DNA of 64,000 bases from Plumapathes pennacea (lineage: Eukaryota > Cnidaria > Anthozoa > Antipatharia > Myriopathidae), in the NCBI GenBank assembly GCA_964036295.1, contig OZ038471.1:8968684-9032683 (forward strand), read 5' to 3'. The notes below the pieces were generated by a model. That model worked only from the letters and a program-made list of their open reading frames with translations, searched no databases and had not been told where the DNA came from. Position 1 is the first letter of the stretch. Each line of letters opens with the position of its first letter. The translations under genes and the position numbers were made by a program. Of the stretch, positions 43,801 through 49,756 are shown one piece after another.

Positions 43801-46313
43801 CGATGGCGAAAGTTCAGATCTTGAAGAAAAACACTCCCACCTGCTACATGTTGAACCTAACAAGGAGCTGCACTGTCCTGAGGACTACAGTAATAAACGT
43901 ATCTCAGCAACTGGTTTGGAGTTTTGGTTCCCTGGCAGCCTGGGTTCGGTGGGTTGAATATGTTTTCCTTTACGTCGTTATTGCTGCTCTTGTTTTTGTT
44001 TGTTTGTTTGTTTGTTTGTTTTATTTTACTTTGAGTTACAGTCATTTGTGTCTGTGATGTGAAGTGACACAGCTGGTGCTCACGCACGACTCAAGCACAA
44101 ATACAATTATCAGCGCGCGCATTCTGGAAACAAGTCTGTTAGGTACTGTGCTAGCTATTTTCAACCTGCGTCGGCGCAGGTATTAAGTGCACGATGTGTC
44201 AGCCTAAGGTTGATGTGGATAAGCTTAACTCCGTAAAGAGAGGTTTAAGGTGGCTCCATCAAGGGTTTTGCAAATGCGCGTTTGTAAAACATTTCGAATA
44301 TGTATCCGCTCCGCTGTTTGCACATCAAGGTATGTCTTCTTGACATCAAAAGCTGATTTTGCACAGCTCGTTTTCACGGCTAGCGCATGCGCACTTGTCA
44401 ATCTTGTCGAGTCATTATTTTGCATTTGATGGCGCAATGCGCATGTAAAATATCAGGCTTCTCTTCTTGTTTCTCGAGTTTGCTTCGGCGAATGCGTCTT
44501 AAATTTTGAAGGCAAACGAAGATTATATCCGGCCTTGTCATATTTAATTTTAATGGAAATTTATCGAGCAGATTTATTTTTATTTGCAAAAAGCATAAAT
44601 TGTCAATTAGCTCGAGTCCGCCTTTCACAGTTACGCTTACCTTATTTGATATGAATTTCTAAACATACTGAAAGTTTCAGAAAATTTCATCGAACAGAAC
44701 CCCAGAAATTAGAGCAGAAAGTTTGAAAATGGTGTAAAAGACGCTTATTTAAGGTTTCAATAAAGGTTCGCGCGCCCATTCTTGAAAAAATCATTGTAGC
44801 GTTACAATTTAACGTACATGCACGTATTATATATCGTTGTAAAGGTCTTTGACGGCGGATTACAGATTGGTGTTAATGTGTTCAGGCACATTAAAGGTGA
44901 ATTGCGATTGAGGTTAATTTGTGAAAAGGAAACGAGAAACAAAACTTTTGTCGGTTTTATTTGAAAATGCTAAAACAACTTTTTTCTGATACTCAATGAA
45001 GTTGACTAAAATACCGTGTCGACGAATTTTGATCCGTTTTGTTTTAAGAATTTTTTTCTCTTTTAAAGTGGAGGGAGCGTTTCAAAACTATTTAATAAAA
45101 AATGAACGAAACAAAAATTCAAAAATCGCTGACACGGTATTGGAGAAGAAAATGTTGCCTACAGCTTACGAACAAATCGAGCAATATTGACCAAACCGCC
45201 ACAAGAGTTTTGTTTCCCGAAAGACCTGATTTTTTTTTCGAAAATCTTTCTGACCTAGATCGCACTCTGCCTTTAACGCGTATGAAAAATGTATTACTAA
45301 ATCTGCATTTTTCAGTCCAGACCTTTACAACGATGTATTGTACGTGTATATATCTTAAATAGCAACACTACAATGATTTTTTTTCGAGAATATTTTTAAG
45401 GAACGCGCGAACCTTCATGGAGACCTTAAAGGACGTATTATTTCCACAGAAACCATAGTGACAAACTAAAACGTATACGCAACAGACTATTTAAAAAATC
45501 CACCCTGTAAATTTGATCAACAAAGAAAATAAAGAATGAAAACATGACAGTTTTAGTGTCATAAGCTAAATAAAAACAGTGGCAGCGAAAACCCTATGGA
45601 GCCACCTTAACCTGACGTTTCCAACGTCAGCTCTTCGTCTGAGCACTCGCTCATTTTTTAGTCCAACAATTGGGCATCGGATCTGGTATGACCTTCTTCT
45701 AATTAGGAAGACTCGTTTCTACTCGTAAATCCACTGTTTCTTAGTTATAGATTACAGTTTGAGTACAATCGGTTTAGTGAGTCACGGTACAACAGACTTC
45801 AGCGGCAAGATTGCCCTTCTTTTTTATTGACTATCTTTGTTTTGTTTTTAGCTTGCACACACTATTCAAGACGGTTTGCCTGCTTGCGCGGAAATCAAGA
45901 GAGGTAGGCGTACAGAAATGATTTTGGTATCCAGTGTTTTTTTATCTTAGAGAGCTTAAAGCGAAATGGCCAAATGGTTACAAAACCCGTGCTTTGTAGA
46001 ATAATAACTTCATATTTAAAACACTACACTGCAGGTGAGCCTACTCTGCGAGAACTCGCTGTTCTCTCCACAGAAATATGCTCTTGCTGGGATCGGCTAG
46101 GCTATCAACTTGGTTTGGAGGCAGAAATAGAAGATATTACTGCCAACAACGTCCAATTCCCAAGCCCACAGAAAAAGGCATTACAAATGCTAATTGTGTG
46201 GCACGACAAAGGAGCTTCCTCGACATACGTGCAACTGTCCAAAGCTCTAACGCAAAGTAGTAAAGACCGCCTGGCACAGAAGTATTGCCAACAACAGGCA
46301 GACACGGCATTAG
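13378..46313 (+). CDS. Roco protein: ankyrin, MIB-type SH3_15, Roc-COR, Death
   Basis: Nine exons join in phase: 13378-13504, 14008-14169, 19823-19927, 21455-21617, 29419-29837, 41624-42688, 43154-43948, 45852-45903 and 46035-46313. They give 3,167 coding bases, about 1,055 codons, with no stop. Domain order is ankyrin repeats, a Mind-bomb-type SH3_15 domain, Roc GTPase, COR and Death. Every border has AG and GT. The first exon starts with one base of a split codon, so more exons lie upstream. After 46313 the gene either continues (phase 1) or ends by read-through at a TAA at 46361-46363; an AATAAA lies at 46577-46582. Roco proteins are large GTP-binding scaffolds, and MFHAS1-like members act in innate immune signalling. 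A Death domain suggests recruitment into apoptotic or inflammatory complexes. Function is inferred from domains; the exon join needs transcript support. Confidence 0.75.
14008..14169 (+). CDS. Roco gene exon: second ankyrin repeat and linker
   Basis: 54 codons, phase 0 at both ends; acceptor TGTTTTGAG, donor TTACAG|GTATGT. GGATAADLAASAGNELMLDL is a degenerate ankyrin repeat continuing the helix of the previous exon. The tail (EIRDYVKSMAGSTSSDLQ) is a polar linker. Confidence 0.75.
14170..16130. other. Intron sequence
   Basis: Part of the intron between the ankyrin and SH3_15 exons. Short unassigned frames at 15069-15431 and 15558-15878 show no family match. A GCACGCACGCACAC run lies near 14850. 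Nothing else is supported. Confidence 0.45.
16140..17515 (-). pseudogene. LINE reverse transcriptase, minus strand
   Basis: The minus translation begins at 17510 with MEKREVYNSLSSLKIDKATG and GPDGLPKKLLKDFD, the fingers of a non-LTR reverse transcriptase. The piece to VNPVPKVTP near 17290 is followed by an interruption of about 480 bases that includes a (TCAC)n run at 16841-16868. From about 16800 it resumes with KKDLRPISLTFTLAKVMEG, FANFSKSFDFIDH (palm motif A), GDIPQGTKLGVILF (motif B) and KFVDD (motif C, the YADD-type active site) at about 16310. Scattered stops within the palm make it inactive. Clade looks CR1/L2-like. It lies in the Roco intron, head to head with another LINE. Confidence 0.8.
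17518..19660 (+). pseudogene. LINE with internal RT deletion
   Basis: Endonuclease end: IYILGDLNRNFAGN, then after a frame slip RISDSTSTLIDVFITNVPD and HVGISDHSMIYGI. Linker: NHHLPWINSELKALM. Reverse transcriptase start: SPAKATGLDGIPPKLLIAAA. The frame then jumps near 18570-18610 straight to FADDTHTSVSGEELDS. The palm between FNLIMS and the ADD motif is missing. The gap is bracketed by two copies of GATGACACTCATACAT (18573-18588 and 18594-18609). The C-terminal part runs from LSTWLVANKLSLNVAKTEFM to GAQLWNSLPPELRTASSSR at 19420. A 3' tail ends in TAAATAAAGGTTTCATTCAT near 19660. Stops and frame changes make it dead. Confidence 0.8.
19823..19927 (+). CDS. Roco gene exon: SH3_15 domain, first half
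   Basis: 35 codons, phase 0 at both ends; acceptor ACATCTAACAG, donor TCTTTG|GTTAGT. NGDQVVVKAEGEALKALQIG and HGGWNFEM match the start of the SH3_15 domain of Mind bomb E3 ligases, where GD.V.V, LQ.GHGGW and a following M are typical. The second half is in the next exon. Confidence 0.8.
19928..20900. other. Intron sequence
   Basis: AT-rich, with no supported gene or repeat boundary. Frames at 20134-20415 and 20574-20777 lack features. Confidence 0.4.
20925..21405 (+). mobile_element. Foldback-type element, one arm
   Basis: From ATAAAGGTTCGCGCG at about 20931 the sequence parallels both arms of the palindromic element at 44757-45425. Shared pieces include TAGTTGTAGAGGTCC, GATCTAGATCAGATCGATGA and a CGCTCCCTCCACTTTAAA block. 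It ends just before the second SH3_15 exon. Confidence 0.5.
21455..21617 (+). CDS. Roco gene exon: SH3_15 domain, second half
   Basis: Acceptor TTATCCCAAG, donor GTAGCTG|GTAAGG; enters in phase 0 and leaves in phase 1. KKIGSVIEVMPTGDVCVFFE and AFVFNPATLKPH match the second half of Mind-bomb SH3_15 (G.VG.V....DGDV.V.F and W.FNP..L). The split codon g|aa joins it to the Roc exon as Ala-Glu-Arg. Confidence 0.8.
21618..22700. other. Intron sequence
   Basis: No gene seen. Purine/GT-rich stretch GGATGTGAATGTGGATGTGG near 21945. The rest is undistinguished. Confidence 0.4.
22707..24214. mobile_element. TIR element enclosing a Crypton-like fragment
   Basis: A perfect 21-base inverted repeat bounds the element: 22707-22727 begins CCACTATCATCCGGGAGC, and its exact reverse complement is at 24194-24214. 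The 1.5-kb interior holds the recombinase fragment on the minus strand at its right end. No clear target-site duplication was found. Cryptons normally lack TIRs, so the TIR and the recombinase fragment may have different origins. Confidence 0.65.
23680..24133 (-). pseudogene. Crypton-type tyrosine recombinase N-terminal fragment
   Basis: The minus frame contains FPELSESHLASLLDQKNSDN, TKKATKVTISVFRQYLKER and VLRKFYTEARKKNGDLYTKD. This pattern belongs to the N-terminal, DNA-binding-like region of Crypton-derived recombinase proteins (the family linked to the DUF3504/ZMYM proteins). The frame stops after SLFGI at 23717-23719 with TGA, followed in frame by FGLHRLN. An RFGL-type sequence is expected there, so the stop fits a CGA to TGA change. 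The catalytic part is absent. The first 55 or so residues of the open frame are hydrophobic, Cys-rich and probably not original coding. A short GCGCATGAGCAGA duplication occurs at about 23995 and 24041. Confidence 0.6.
24334..26269. mobile_element. Large foldback element with 343-base arms
   Basis: The left arm (24334-24676) and right arm (25926-26269) are near-perfect reverse complements, from GCGTTTCGTTGCGGAC to GACTTCGGAGAGAC. Each arm contains about nine degenerate copies of a roughly 21-base unit built on GAGTCGAGATTTGCAAAACA. The 1.25-kb centre includes a C25 run (24987-25011) and a CTATAGAGCCCTGATAC-type repeat (about 25715-25880). No transposase is encoded. The arms also contain an ATGGCGACGCGCTGGCTGCC stretch that is open on one strand but not convincing as a gene. 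Confidence 0.8.
24987..25011 (+). repeat. Homopolymer C25
   Basis: Twenty-five consecutive C residues, within a CACCC-flanked tract inside the loop of the foldback element. Length is likely variable or assembly-sensitive. Confidence 0.9.
26575..26935 (+). repeat. Family A element, left-half copy
   Basis: Starts near AGGAATACGATAATC and follows family A through CTGTAGTGGACTTTCGGAAA, TAGCGACGTCACCAGTCGGC and TACGCAACTGCAGAATAC. It is diverged and truncated on the right. Confidence 0.6.
26955..27295. repeat. Array of AATTTAATT/AATTAAATT motifs
   Basis: GAATTTAATTC, AATTAAATTCG and variants occur at least seven times in 340 bases, in both orientations, in otherwise mixed sequence. The role is unknown; it may be a subterminal repeat region of a transposon. 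Confidence 0.4.
27400..28895 (+). pseudogene. LINE remnant with (ATTG)n tail
   Basis: Pieces in order: a linker-like part (ITYRNRLYKRHKSNLAR, 27420-27540), RT fingers (VLNKIDPRKAVGVDGISPRL, about 27845-27905), a broken palm with GSLLGPLLF-like text near 28240, and a C-terminal part (EIKDSLRILWLTIDSMLTF and RRFLPPDIMTRLYKAFVLSH, about 28480-28700). The tail is seven ATTG units at 28866-28892. Several frame changes separate the pieces. CR1/L2-like by its tail and domain order. Confidence 0.75.
29107..29260 (+). repeat. Family A element, middle fragment
   Basis: GTGAAATTTGCTACGGTGAT followed by TGTTCGATTCGCACCGGCTG and TTTCAACACAATTTTGGCGA matches the middle of family A copies at 37436 and 51574 (reverse). 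Confidence 0.6.
29419..29837 (+). CDS. Roco gene exon: Roc GTPase P-loop
   Basis: Acceptor CTATTGCAG, donor AAGAAG|GTATGT; phase 1 to 0. A helical lead-in (IPAEIIARGAKAKEAYRKVL) is followed by IMLVGQDRAGKTSLKKSLLG, a G1/Walker A loop with GQDRAGKT. Next come STDGIEVDP (switch I-like) and EVDQVKNWQRLDE. This run is characteristic of MFHAS1-like Roco proteins of lancelets and cnidarians. The exon ends in a charged stretch (VELLKKEEENSEPSPRDF) that begins the large insertion before G3. Confidence 0.85.
30235..30340 (+). repeat. Repeat family D, second copy
   Basis: CACGGTGATTGGTTCATATT followed by ATCACGTG matches 6160-6200 (+) and 59730-59770 (-). It leads directly into the tandem duplication. 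Confidence 0.6.
30341..31588 (+). repeat. Tandem duplication, about 614 and 634 bases
   Basis: Unit 1 is 30341-30954 and unit 2 is 30955-31588. Both start AAAGTTAACTGCATCCCAT and end AACACATAAGTAGTGAAGCG. Unit 2 has small insertions (near 31027 and 31105) and a run of A near 31455. Each unit carries a short open frame with GICTDKLD-like or LAFTAEALRIAVNK text that I do not recognise. High similarity suggests a fairly recent duplication. Confidence 0.85.
31900..32300 (-). repeat. Family A element, right half, reversed
   Basis: GAGACTCCAAGCAGGTCGCC at 31944, then GTTCGTCTGTCAGTCTGGCG and pieces matching 51290-51560 (AGATGCAGATGCAAAGCCAA; TTTGCCA; CTTCTTCAGAAAAG). It is followed at 32524 by the left half in the opposite orientation, so the copy is rearranged. 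Confidence 0.6.
32524..33140 (+). repeat. Family A element, left half
   Basis: Begins CTAGAAATACGATAATCGCA, continues TAGTGGGTTTTCGGAAAGCG and TCGATCGACACCAAAATTTT. It ends with GATTCAATTTTGAACACAAC and ACCGCGCTTGACGAATTTAA, matching the reverse of 51590-52170. Confidence 0.7.
33166..33245 (+). repeat. Short direct duplication
   Basis: AGGTCCGATTGTACTGAGCG near 33174 repeats as AGGTCCGATTGTGTTGAGCG near 33221, about 47 bases apart. Each copy is followed by AGC(A/C)AA. Confidence 0.6.
33246..34550. other. Intron sequence
   Basis: No gene is supported. A GC-rich patch at 33880-33960 repeats CGGGG(T/A)TTGCTGGG. The segment 33990-34550 may be the 5' flank of the Helitron-type remnant. Confidence 0.35.
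34556..35145 (+). pseudogene. Second Helitron-type N-terminal exon, broken
   Basis: Shares its plan with the exon at 9960. An acidic/polar start is followed by RLQRRREQARLRRSRETSQQ and RCIRLERRRQ. After a one-base frame change in an A run near 34760 come RETTQEREERLKANRQW and SRGWANPDNPALYEQP, then a stop at 35056. The cysteine block and the MDPG..ELQ.L signature are deleted, yet the sequence still ends CAAGGGGCAG|GTAAGA at 35145, the same donor context as at 10941. It therefore lost most of the 3' part of the exon and kept the splice site. Confidence 0.7.
35146..36850. other. Intron sequence
   Basis: AT-rich (about 70 percent) with no coding features. Possibly remnants of the intron of the Helitron-type element. 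Confidence 0.4.
36855..37250 (+). repeat. Repeat family E: GTCTGAAATAGGGTA array
   Basis: At least six spaced copies of GTCTGAAATAGGGTAT or variants occur, with spacers of about 25-50 bases and a GCACGGCAAATGGAAGAAAA block near 37060. The same array, reversed, is at 57165-57560 including the same block. No coding potential. It is a dispersed repeat of unknown type. Confidence 0.8.
37400..37880 (+). repeat. Family A element, right half with internal duplication
   Basis: A reversed left-end tag (ATATCGTATTTCTAG, 37413-37427) is followed directly by the right half in forward orientation: ACGGTAATTGTTCGATTTTC, GGCCAGTCGATGCCTTAAAA, GTACGCCAGACTGGCAGACG and CGACCCGCTTGGAGTCTCC. A 45-base block starting ATTCGTTTCACGGCTA is tandemly duplicated (about 37569-37660). 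Confidence 0.7.
37966..38111. mobile_element. Palindromic element, about 146 bases
   Basis: The two halves are reverse complements with few mismatches: TGCGTCTATCGAGTTATGGA opens the left arm and TCCATAACTCGATAGACGCA closes the right. The loop is near GGCGTAGCC at 38035. It could form a long hairpin. Palindromes with this GTTGCTCGAGGC centre are common dispersed elements in anthozoans, from memory of such genomes. Confidence 0.8.
38112..39275. other. Intron sequence
   Basis: No supported gene. A stretch AAAGTTATGGAGCACGCTCT near 38980 weakly echoes the palindromic element. The frame 38475-38702 has no family features. Confidence 0.4.
39280..39805 (-). pseudogene. LINE C-terminal fragment with 3' tail
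   Basis: Minus-strand reading gives FKVKNNLCPAYIQDLF, FLIPRYDTVT, then in another frame YGKHSIRYLGPLLWSKLSAS and VRTIPTIKKLSKS. This is the C-terminal region that follows the RT in L2/CR1-like LINEs. The 3' end has AATAAAGTTATTATTATATT-like tail sequence at about 39270-39295. One frame change near 39640 inactivates it. Confidence 0.65.
39808..40095 (-). repeat. Family A element, left half, reversed
   Basis: From GTGACGATTCTAATTTGCGC through GTAGTTGCGTGTAGAAAGTT and GAAAACCCACCTACAGGGCG to GATTATCGTATTTCTAG. Colinear with 51855-52170. Confidence 0.65.
40670..40830 (+). repeat. (AAT)n/(ATT)n microsatellite
   Basis: About 20 AAT-type units switch near 40737 to about 20 ATT units, giving a self-complementary tract, then end in short AGT repeats. 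The long poly-isoleucine open frames here are artefacts of the repeat. Confidence 0.95.
40831..41620. other. Intron sequence
   Basis: End of the intron before the large Roc exon. No gene or repeat recognised. Confidence 0.4.
41624..42688 (+). CDS. Roco gene exon: acidic insert, rest of Roc, start of COR
   Basis: 355 codons, phase 0 at both ends; acceptor TTTTCTACAG, donor CAGCCG|GTGAGA. Residues 1-27 are almost all Asp/Glu. A linker follows, then SIWDFAGQQLYYASHSVFLS (G3, DxxG, at about residue 103), AVYALVYDLSKDL, LDNLLSWLVSIH and PVLVVGTHADK, where THAD stands in the G4 position. From about residue 255 the COR domain begins (GKYVPTKWFNFEKIIQVLIE, VNEMLEFYHSLGEIVKYEE, VVLQTTWLIDLFRKVITV). 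With the previous exon, G1 and G3 are about 195 residues apart, far more than in a compact Roc domain. Confidence 0.9.
42689..43153 (+). other. Intron
   Basis: Intron within the COR region; TTG/GTC-rich, with no other feature. Confidence 0.7.
43154..43948 (+). CDS. Roco gene exon: remainder of COR domain
   Basis: 265 codons, phase 0 at both ends if the donor is GGTTCG|GTGGGT. It starts YRMEWKELEKSGILRMELVD, typical of COR, then LLDMMERFGLVAKFRE and QYFVPSQLKSSPEGL. Next come YLDFTDGFVPHGLFPQIVSR and NLFQCGGRFFIGK, and it closes with ATGLEFWFPGS. The donor is chosen because it keeps phase with the next small exon; read-through would stop at 43955-43957. Confidence 0.85.
43991..44022 (+). repeat. 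(TTTG)n microsatellite
   Basis: Seven TTTG units just downstream of the COR exon, in the intron. Confidence 0.9.
44245..45610. mobile_element. TTAA-bounded inverted-repeat element with inner foldback
   Basis: The left end TTAAGGTGGCTCCATCAAGG and right end CCCTATGGAGCCACCTTAA are inverted copies, each with TTAA at the outer edge (44245-44248 and 45607-45610). TTAA boundaries suggest the piggyBac superfamily. Inside, 44757-45425 is a second palindrome: AAAGGTTCGCGCG at the left arm is mirrored by CGCGCGAACCTT at the right, with arms of about 160 bases. No transposase is encoded, so the element is non-autonomous. It sits in the Roco intron between COR and Death exons. Confidence 0.75.
45852..45903 (+). 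CDS. Roco gene exon: small linker
   Basis: Acceptor TTGTTTTTAG, donor AAGAGAG|GTAGGC; phase 0 to 1. It encodes LAHTIQDGLPACAEIKR. It is called because both borders and both phases fit between the COR and Death exons; it has no domain of its own. Confidence 0.55.
46035..46313 (+). CDS. Roco gene exon: Death domain
   Basis: Acceptor ACACTGCAG, donor CATTAG|GTGAGT; phase 1 to 1. The frame starts GEPTLRELAVLSTEICSCWD and RLGYQLGLEAEIEDI, helices 1 and 2 of a Death domain. It continues with QKKALQMLIVWHDKG (helices 3 and 4, with the W typical of the fold) and YVQLSKALTQSSKDRLAQKY (helices 5 and 6). Death domains assemble by homotypic contacts in apoptosis and inflammation complexes. If not spliced, translation ends at 46361-46363 after about 16 more residues. 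Confidence 0.85.
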
Positions 46314-46576
46314 GTGAGTATCGAAATAAAACAATATTGCTGATTATGAGGCAAACAATATAATGTAGTACTCTAGTTTACTCTGCACCTTGCCCAAAAT
46401 GAAGTTTTTATGTCAAATGCTTATTTGCAAGTTCAACTGAAGAGCTCACTTTTCTTAACTATGTATTGCGTCAGCGTTTAATGTACTCTCGTCTAACATG
46501 GTCTTTTTTAGCCAATCATGTTGAGTGTTCCATTAAATGGTCCTCTTTTTGTATTGGCTATTTTGTGAACTAGAGT

Positions 46577-46582
46577 AATAAA
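46577..46582 (+). promoter_or_regulatory. Possible polyadenylation signal
   Basis: AATAAA about 215 bases after the read-through stop of the Death-domain exon. Plausible only if the gene ends here. Confidence 0.3.
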
Positions 46583-46702
46583 TAATTGCACTTTAGAGAT
46601 GGACATTTGGTATGAATTGCTTTCCCAATGGGCGTAAGCCATTTAGGCTTCGCATTTTATTTTTACTGCAAGATAATCGAAGCTACAACTACACGTATGT
46701 GT

Positions 46703-46722
46703 TAATTAATTAATTAATTCTT
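46703..46722 (+). repeat. (TTAA)n run
   Basis: Five TTAA/AATT-type units. Confidence 0.8.
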
Positions 46723-46899
46723 TTTCGAAAGGTCCCAATTGCGAGCCAGCGATGCAAGTTCTGCACCACTTGTCAAAAGACGCAACATCGTCCTGATTTA
46801 GTTCTTTTTCGGTGGGGACACAACTTTATTTTGTGAACTATCTTTATTGTTCTATGGTCGTGGTCATAGGTTTGATTTTCAAAGACGTTTTCTCAGCTG

Positions 46900-47270
46900 T
46901 GTGATATTTGAAACGAGTCAGTGAAATATTGGCTGCCTTTGTGAAGAAATACACAGAGAGTATCACATGGGAGCGCAGAGATACGAAATGTATTGAGTGC
47001 TCATCTCGATATCTCACGAGTAAGCAAAGCGAACAAGTGAGATATCGAAATAAACACGAGAAGATATATTATATATTGCCAAGCGTCCATGTATTAATCT
47101 GTTTATCTCATAAACTCTGGTGTGATACAGAGAATTTTGCAATAAGAAATGCGAACACAAGCAAGATCACTGCTTGGCTGATATTAGCACACGTAAAATT
47201 ATTGTATTTTTGCGGTTGTTCAGATACGACATTTCTCAGTGTCGGAAATCTCTGTATCACACCATAGTTC
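46900..47270. mobile_element. Possible inverted-repeat element
   Basis: TCTGGTGTGATACAGAGA at about 47117 is mirrored by TCTCTGTATCACACCATAG at about 47251-47268. No coding content. The stretch to the left (46900-47110) includes CTCGATATCTCAC and GTGAGATATCGA, a second inverted pair. Confidence 0.5.
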
Positions 47271-48470
47271 ATGTAATACAAATAGTTAATTACTCACCAC
47301 ATAATCGTGGTTTTTACGAGTAATAGATGGCGAATGCTTGAATTACAGCTGACAGATCAAAGCAAAAAGGTTTTTTTTATATGTTGACTTCATTCTTTTT
47401 GTCAACTCACCCTATCCCTTCCAAAATATGATAGCGAAAAAGAGACGGGGATTGGTAGGTAGAGAGGAGTCCGAGACAAGCTATAAAGAAGGGGGAACAA
47501 GTGGCATTTGCACAATGAAGCTCCACCAAGGCTTTCAATCTAATCTATGCACCATGGCATTCTGGGATCAAGATAGGTACCCCTTATTTAGAATAAAAGT
47601 CTTACAGGTAGCGGGAGGACATAACGATACCATTAAGATTTTTCCTCAGTTTTGCCCTTTTGAAGCTATTTGCAAAATGCAAATAGCTTCTATGTCGGCG
47701 CCTTGGGCGATGGGCAATCAGCCGCTGGTGCATCTCACCAGGTCATTAAAACGTTCCCCCTCCTAGTGGCAAACACTACTGAGGGGAAGGGCAATTGTTA
47801 TCCACGTAAAAGACGTCACACGTGGTACAAGGACCTGTGAGAAAGTTTGTGTTTTATCATCTACTTAACTCAAATAATGCACAGAAAGACTTCCGGTACT
47901 GGTTTTTCGTGCTAATGTCAGATGCCAAATTTACTCTCCAGGGAGGGGTCTTCCAAAAATATTTGGCTCTCTCGAACGTGGTGAGTTATACGGCCTGTGG
48001 TCTTCTGCCGATTCATGATTGTATTTGGAAATTCTGCTCCCCTTTTAGCCCCCTGGCTGACATATCCGCGCATTACTGCTGCATCTGGCAGACAGACACA
48101 GATTCACATTAGAACGACATTTCAGGACGGAGCGACAACGTTTGCGAATACGCTCCGCTCACGTAAGAAAGAACACAGCTGTGACCATGATATGTGTAAA
48201 AAATGTGAAGCATATTTAATTTCGAGTTTCTTAATTTCGAGGGAGTTTAATTTCGCGGATTGCTGATTTTTTTTAATCTTTGAAAATCAAGAATTTAGAT
48301 TTAGATTTTACTGTTGGAAACAAATTTTCGCGGATTTCAGACAAGTTTCTGTCCGGTATTTCACGTTCGGCACTGGTGCATAGCAACACTATTACAGCTG
48401 TTGCGCAGAAAATGTTCATTTTGTTTCAATTGCAAAGAAGAGGGCTGTGGTTTCGTTTGCAGTCGCGGAT
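47271..48470. other. Non-coding stretch with a short perfect hairpin
   Basis: 47662-47674 and 47678-47690 form a perfect 13-base stem (GAAGCTATTTGCA / TGCAAATAGCTTC) with a 3-base loop. Frames at 47428-47766 and 47822-48112 show no family features. Confidence 0.45.
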
Positions 48471-48565
48471 TATTTTTTCGCGGGAGTTTATTTTTGCGGG
48501 ATTTTGATTTTCGCGAATTGTCGGAAAATCCACGAAATTCGCGTAAATAAACTCCCGCAAAAATT
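48228..48565. repeat. TTTCGCGGGAGTTTA-type repeat
   Basis: CGCGGGAGTTTATTTTTGCG at 48480 is mirrored by GTAAATAAACTCCCGCAAAA at 48544. Weaker copies (GGGAGTTTAATTTCGCGG) occur near 48242. An interspersed non-coding repeat. Confidence 0.6.
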
Positions 48566-49003
48566 TCATGCCACACGGCATGTAGATACAGAATGCAGAC
48601 CGACTGTGGTATGTCAAGGGGAGCAGAACTCCAAAGATAAAACTGAAAAATCAACAGGAAAATTTTACCCATGATTCCATTTCACCACCCTTTGAATAGC
48701 ACAAGAAAAGGTTTGTTTGGCTGGAGTGTGTTACTTTAATACGAAACTACTGTATTTATATAATGAGTCAAAATCTGGTTCACCTCGCAGAAATTTACAT
48801 AGTTAACGATATTATATTTCTATATCCTATATTTCTATATCCTCATTTTTATTGAGTCATCTAAGGATACATTGTATATTATGAATAAGTGGAAAAAGTG
48901 TCGCCTTTTTATCTTCTCTCACTTTGGGCTGTTAGTTGGCGCCATCTTTTTTAGCGTGGGAAGCCTGGGTTCTAGTCTCCAGTCTCCCTCGGTCTGTGCG
49001 AAG

Positions 49004-49453
49004 ATGGCGTCCCTTGAGATTCGTCGGGAGCTCAAAGAACTTTTACGAGACGTCGCTGGCAGTTTCACACCAGAACGTCTGAAGCAAGTCACTTACTCGA
49101 CAAAGAAAACCCTCCCTAATGATGATTTGTACCAGTTGTTGCGCTCTCCCCGACAGATATGCCAAATCGCAGATGACAAAGTTTCCATGCTGGACGAGGT
49201 TTTCGCACCTCAAACAAGTAAACAAGAAGCTACAGCAGAGAAACTTATTGTGTATAAAGGTTTGAGTTTTCACAAACAAGAGCTCGTGGTAGAAGCCATC
49301 GGTAGAACAAAGGAAATCTCAGAAATCTTGCGAAGACTCATGGTGATTATGTACGGCCCGGGAGGTGTTGGCAAGACGACTGTAGCAAAGCAGGCTCAGC
49401 CTCGGTCTCAGCACTTTATGGTGGATCTAAGAGAAGTCACAAGCATGGGGTGT
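49004..49453 (+). pseudogene. NLR/STAND-type N-terminus with P-loop, truncated
   Basis: ATG at 49004 sits in a good start context (GAAGATGGCG). Residues 1 to about 75 are helical and of death-fold size (LEIRRELKELLRDVAGSFTP, LPNDDLYQLLRSPRQICQ). A linker leads to KEISEILRRLMVIMYGPGGV with GKTT completing a Walker A loop at about residues 118-126. Next is HFMVDLREVTSMG, the strand after helix 1 in NB-ARC-type NTPases. Beyond residue 149 the sequence no longer resembles the family and the frame closes at 49561. STAND NTPases of this sort are immune or cell-death sensors. It may be a gene fragment or a first exon whose partner was lost. The N-terminal domain type (DED, CARD or other) is not decided. 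Confidence 0.6.
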
Positions 49454-49564
49454 TGCACTTTGAAGTTTTGCATATCCCGCAACAATGTACGTACGCGGCA
49501 GCTTTTCCCGCCCAAAATTGCGGGCAGCAGTTTGTTTACCAAACGTTCAATTACTAGCTGAAGT

Positions 49565-49690
49565 ATGCCGGATTGCGATCAACCACTGCGATCACTCAAT
49601 CACTGCGATCGCTCAGAAAAGTGTTCAGAAACCGCTGGATTGTTACGATCACTGCGATTGCTGAAAAACTGTTCCGAGATCGTAGTGGTT
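49565..49690 (+). repeat. CACTGCGATC short repeats
   Basis: CACTGCGATCACTC, CACTGCGATCGCTC and GATCACTGCGATTGCTG follow one another within about 110 bases. Degenerate tandem repeat, function unknown. Confidence 0.45.
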
Positions 49691-49756
49691 ATTGGAAACA
49701 GCATGCCGCGAATGAAAAAGCTCAAATGTTTTAAAGCGACTGGTGACACTACTGTT

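Noticed and set aside
47428-47766. Frame of 112 residues as a gene
   Set aside because: No domain, no splice context, and composition like the surrounding non-coding DNA.
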